NCBI GenBank assembly: GCA_025964435.1
Contig: JAOPYV010000168.1
Coordinates: forward strand, 1 to 36,627
Reading direction: 5' to 3'
Source: Thermoleophilia bacterium
GTDB lineage: Bacteria; Actinomycetota; Thermoleophilia; Gaiellales; SKUG01
Length of the DNA: 36,627 nucleotides
Part shown: piece after piece, positions 33,659-36,627 of the stretch
How the letters are laid out: every line of letters starts with the position of its first letter
Numbering within the stretch: position 1 is the first letter of the stretch
Program-made: the position numbers and the translations under genes
Notes under the pieces: model-generated
Told to the model about the DNA's origin: nothing
Databases searched by the model: none
What the model saw: the letters and a program-made list of their open reading frames with translations, nothing else

Positions 33659-34282
33659 GTGTTTGTTCGGCGAATGGCATTGGGGGCGCTGTTGAGCGTC
33701 ATGGCGTCACTCACGTGCGTGAGCGGCGCCATGGCGCATGCAGGCGAGCCAGGCCCCGCTCCGATGCGCGAGAGCTCGCAGGTACGCCAGTTCCTCGCCG
33801 ACGCGAACGTTCAGGAACGCATTCTGGACCGTGCCCGGGACGTCGCGCCTCTCGACACGAGGGGCTCCTGTCGGGACACGATCGTCGTGCCCGGGCAGGG
33901 TCCATCGTGTCGGACCGCCGCCGATCAGTGGCGTGTCGACGGCGATGATCACCAGTCGTTCGTGACACACGGACCTGACTCGGCCGTCGCAGCTGCGGGC
34001 ATCGTGATCAATCTCCATCCGCAGATGCAAGCAGTGCTTGACGCGGCCGATCGGACCGACATCGCGTGTGCGTCCAATCCGCAGACGCCTCGCTACACCG
34101 CGATCTACGCCCGTCCGTCCGGCGCCGAGGATCGAAGCGCCGTAGTGATTCCACAGCTGCGTCGAGAGATTTACCGAGCTAGTGCATTTCTCGGTGCCCA
34201 GGCGAGGATCATGGCGGTGCGGGTCGAACGAGCCAGTTGCGCTTCGATTGCAATGTTCAGGGCGAAGCTGAAGTCCAAGTAG
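33659..34282 (+). CDS. N-terminal part of a frameshifted secreted metzincin-like protein
   Basis: A 207-residue frame starting with a signal peptide (about 1-27, ending GAMAHA) and running through a mature N-terminal region (SCRDTIVVPGQGPSC, then a stretch ending YRASAFLGAQARIMAVRVERAS). It then leaves the protein-like pattern and stops at 34282. The continuation lies in the -1 frame from about 34237 and carries the metalloprotease-like domain. The two frames overlap by 46 bases. The simplest reading is a one-base deletion between about 34215 and 34240, either a real mutation or a sequencing error. GTG 33659 is the likely start; ATG 33674 is possible. Confidence 0.7.
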   Translation: MFVRRMALGALLSVMASLTCVSGAMAHAGEPGPAPMRESSQVRQFLADANVQERILDRARDVAPLDTRGSCRDTIVVPGQGPSCRTAADQWRVDGDDHQSFVTHGPDSAVAAAGIVINLHPQMQAVLDAADRTDIACASNPQTPRYTAIYARPSGAEDRSAVVIPQLRREIYRASAFLGAQARIMAVRVERASCASIAMFRAKLKSK

Positions 34283-35820
34283 AAGAGCTCTCGGCCTCCA
34301 TTGCTGACATGTCCGCGTTGATCGATGACCTACGTGCGCTTGGATACAAGGACGAGTACTCACTCGATTCACCCGAGCGATACGTCGTTTACTACGACGG
34401 TCGGATCGGTCCGGGTGCCTACGGCTATGGGGGTCAAGCTGGGATTTCGTCGGGCGGAGGCGGAGGTGAAAAGAACGCCAGAAGTTCGAACTTCGGTGGA
34501 TTCTTCGCAGTGAACTACGCGCACGCGATCGGCAGACCCGATTGGCCGATCATCCTTCACGAGGTGCTGCATAACATGTCAGCCGTGGACGATGAGGCAC
34601 CCCAGTCGAGTGGACAAGGCCACTGCACGGTTGACGCAGACATCATGTGTTACACGGACGAGGCTGGGCTGCCGACCGCGCAGCAGTGCGAGTACACGGA
34701 GCTCGATTGCGGCTCTGATACCTACTTCCACGCAGGCACTCCGGCCCCGGGTTCGTACCTCGACACACACTGGAACGTGGCCGCTCCATATAACCGCTTC
34801 CTCTTCCACGGGACGCTCGAGCGTGACAACACGCGGCCCAGCCTGGCCGGAGCGCCGACTGCCACGACACGGCACGTCGACGGGATCACGATTTCCTGGG
34901 CGCCGTCCACGGATGACTATGGCCCACCGATGTATCGCGTCCATTGGCTCGATAGTTCGAGTTTTCCGCCGGTCCAGCGGCTGTTGGGAACCGCGCCCAC
35001 GCCGACATTCCGGGTCATGGGGATGGCGCCGGATGAGCTTCGGACGCTGTCGATCGAGTCATTCGACGCGGCCGGGAATACCGCGGGCAGAGGGGCGTCG
35101 GTGGCGTTGCGGAGCGCCGCCGATGTCACGCCGCCCTCATCCCCCACGGCAATCGCTGCATCAGAAGTGGACAGCGGTTCGGCGCGATTGACATGGGAGG
35201 CGGCAAGCGACGATGTTGGTGTGACGGGCTATGTCATCCAGCACCTTCAAGGCGGCGTATGGGTCGACAGGTTCGCGTCGACCGCGGTCAGCCGCCGCAT
35301 GGACGGGCTTGATCCCGACACGGAGCACCTGTTCCGAATCGTCGCCCGGGACGCAGCAGGAAACCGATCGCTGCCAAGCGCGCCGAGCACGCTTCGTACG
35401 CTGGTGTACGTCAATGGCACGGCGCCGCCCGGCGGTGGCACGTTCCCGCCGCCGAGCGGGACGCAGCCAATCCTGCCGCCGGTGACATTCGATCCTGGCA
35501 GTACGGTCGTTAGGGACACGCGGGCGCCATCGCGCCCGTCGGTGCTACGCCACGGAACCGTCACGCGCACCAGCGTTGCCGTGTCATGGTCGCGCTGCGT
35601 CGACCCCGGTGGTGGCACCGTCGCCTACCGCGTATGGCGCAAGGTGGGCGCGCAGTGGAAGCTCCTGGGCGTCGTGAAGCAGCCCAAGTCAGGTCGCCCG
35701 GCCTTCGTCTTCCGCGGCCTCAGCCGGAATGCGCGACATGTGATCGGCATCCAGTCAGTCGATGCGTCCGGCAACGCATCCGTGCGTACGAGCTGGGTCG
35801 TTCGCACTCGTGCCAAGTGA
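34237..35820 (+). CDS. C-terminal part: metzincin-like domain with FN3 repeats
   Basis: A 527-codon frame (first possible start TTG 34237) with no signal peptide of its own. Residues 1-160 hold a metalloprotease-like core: HEVLH at 108-112 (HExxH), a further His in GQGHC (H129), and DIMCY at 135-139 resembling a Met-turn. This pattern occurs in secreted actinobacterial proteins of unknown substrate. FN3-like domains follow at about 205-290, 295-390 and 430-525 (for example ITISWAPSTDD and ARLTWEAASDD), separated by a Pro/Gly linker. It continues the preceding frame by a -1 shift, so the whole gene spans 33659-35820 and would encode about 720 residues if intact. Without repair this half is probably not exported. 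Confidence 0.75.
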   Translation: MRFDCNVQGEAEVQVEELSASIADMSALIDDLRALGYKDEYSLDSPERYVVYYDGRIGPGAYGYGGQAGISSGGGGGEKNARSSNFGGFFAVNYAHAIGRPDWPIILHEVLHNMSAVDDEAPQSSGQGHCTVDADIMCYTDEAGLPTAQQCEYTELDCGSDTYFHAGTPAPGSYLDTHWNVAAPYNRFLFHGTLERDNTRPSLAGAPTATTRHVDGITISWAPSTDDYGPPMYRVHWLDSSSFPPVQRLLGTAPTPTFRVMGMAPDELRTLSIESFDAAGNTAGRGASVALRSAADVTPPSSPTAIAASEVDSGSARLTWEAASDDVGVTGYVIQHLQGGVWVDRFASTAVSRRMDGLDPDTEHLFRIVARDAAGNRSLPSAPSTLRTLVYVNGTAPPGGGTFPPPSGTQPILPPVTFDPGSTVVRDTRAPSRPSVLRHGTVTRTSVAVSWSRCVDPGGGTVAYRVWRKVGAQWKLLGVVKQPKSGRPAFVFRGLSRNARHVIGIQSVDASGNASVRTSWVVRTRAK

Positions 35821-35879
35821 GTGACGAAGTCGTTGCGCTTCCGACACGATGCGCGCGTCCGCGGTGACATCTTGGTCCG

Positions 35880-35885
35880 TACCGT
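35880..35885 (+). promoter_or_regulatory. comM -10 box, leaderless type
   Basis: TACCGT lies six bases before the ATG at 35892. No Shine-Dalgarno sequence or clear -35 box is seen. Confidence 0.4.
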
Positions 35886-35891
35886 TGCGTC

Positions 35892-36627
35892 ATGTTCGCC
35901 CAGACGCTCGCCTGCACAGTACTCGGATCCGACGCCGTTCCCGTCGTGGTCGAAGCCTCCGAAGAGCGAGGGCTGCCCGCCATCGTCATCATCGGCATGC
36001 ATGCATCCGAGCGGATGGAGACGCGGGAGCGGGTCCGCTGTGGACTGACGGCGCTCGGCATCGACATCGGCCTGCGGCGCATCGTCGTCAGCATCGCGCC
36101 TGCCGACCTGCCGAAGTCGGGAGCGGCGCTCGACCTGCCGATCGCGCTCGCGATCATCGCTGCGCTCGGGGGCGTCCCCCCAGAACGCGTCCGTGCCGTC
36201 GCGAGCCACGGCGAGATCGGTCTCGACGGCAGCCTGCGGCCTGCCGATGGGGTCGTGGCCTCGGCGTTCGCGGCGCATCGCGCGGGGGCCGTCGAGTTCA
36301 TCGCCTCGGCGCCCAACGCAGCGCGTGCGGCACTGGCACCGATGCCGGTCCGATCGGCGCCCACTATCGCCTCGGTGCTCGCACACCTGCGCGGGGCGAC
36401 GGAGCTCGAACTCGCGGTCGCCCAGGGTCTGCAGGATCGCGCGCCGTCGGACGTTGACCTCGGCGATGTCCGGTCACAGCAGGTCGGTGTGGAGTCAATG
36501 GTGATAGCCGCTGCCGGCGGACACAACATCCTGCTCTTTGGGGTGCCCGGGTGCGGCAAGTCGATGCTGGCTCAGCGCATGCCCACGATCCTGCCGCGCC
36601 TCGATGCGGCCACCGCGCTCGAGGTGG
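35892..36627 (+). CDS. comM: YifB/ComM family Mg-chelatase-like AAA+ ATPase (cut by window end)
   Basis: An open frame from ATG 35892 runs off the right edge (245 residues seen of about 500). It shows the ComM N-terminal domain (RGLPAIVIIGMH, then ERVRCGLTALGI and VSIAPADLPKSGAALDLPIAL) and the Walker A GVPGCGKSMLAQRMP near residue 219. ComM is a hexameric helicase that aids branch migration during natural transformation and recombination. It commonly lies beside yraN and dprA; here two secreted-protein genes separate it from yraN. Confidence 0.93.
   Translation, partial: MFAQTLACTVLGSDAVPVVVEASEERGLPAIVIIGMHASERMETRERVRCGLTALGIDIGLRRIVVSIAPADLPKSGAALDLPIALAIIAALGGVPPERVRAVASHGEIGLDGSLRPADGVVASAFAAHRAGAVEFIASAPNAARAALAPMPVRSAPTIASVLAHLRGATELELAVAQGLQDRAPSDVDLGDVRSQQVGVESMVIAAAGGHNILLFGVPGCGKSMLAQRMPTILPRLDAATALEV

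Noticed and set aside
1-36627. tRNA, rRNA, CRISPR array, insertion sequence, prophage or defence system
   Set aside because: Nothing supporting any of these was seen on either strand; the only stress-type module is the small vapBC pair.

Overview
This is a high-GC bacterial chromosome segment. It most likely comes from an actinobacterium of the Thermoleophilia/Solirubrobacterales kind; that placement is my inference. The grounds are a SepIVA-like DivIVA protein beside coaD and the DUF177-rpmF-rnc block, several secreted Ig/FN3-type proteins, an LPXTG-type cell-wall protein (so a Gram-positive wall), and leaderless genes preceded by a TANNNT -10 box.

The backbone is a conserved string of housekeeping genes: rpmB (minus strand), degV-like, rsmD, coaD, sepIVA-like, DUF177 (YceD), rpmF, rnc, smc, ftsY, ffh, rpsP, khpA, rimM, trmD, rplS, lepB, rnhB, yraN (minus strand) and comM (cut by the right edge). 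Together they cover ribosome assembly and maturation, the SRP export route (Ffh, FtsY, LepB), chromosome condensation (Smc), RNA processing (Rnc, RnhB), tRNA and rRNA methylation (TrmD, RsmD) and coenzyme A synthesis. No recG lies between the degV-like gene and rsmD. The left edge (1-1355) holds two membrane proteins, DUF1295 and DUF2177, with overlapping start and stop codons.

Accessory blocks sit between the core genes. At 3194-4719 a minus-strand pair encodes an M4 (thermolysin)-like metallopeptidase and a protein-glutaminase-like Cys-His-Asp protein, neither with a visible signal peptide. At 4948-9159 lies a 1403-residue secreted NHL-repeat/LamG protein. At 10435-13435 is a signalling cluster: a divergent response regulator with Glu at the phospho-acceptor position, a DHp-like half kinase without an ATPase domain, a NarL-type kinase and a canonical response regulator. 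At 13804-15354 is a very acidic, collagen-like, LPFTG-anchored surface protein with a long internal duplication. Small unknown minus-strand genes lie at 21180-21833, 22986-23333 and 24875-25192. Secreted proteins lie at 25289-26158, 31322-33619 and 33659-35820; the last is a metzincin-like/FN3 gene broken by an apparent 1-nt frameshift. A VapBC toxin-antitoxin pair lies at 29987-30593.

Five genes (rsmD, DUF177, ftsY, ffh, comM) share one start architecture: a TANNNT hexamer, exactly six bases, then ATG, with no Shine-Dalgarno sequence. This predicts leaderless transcripts. The rsmD and rnc promoters also have CTGACA/CTGACT -35 boxes at 17-bp spacing. I saw no tRNA, rRNA, CRISPR array, IS element or phage gene.
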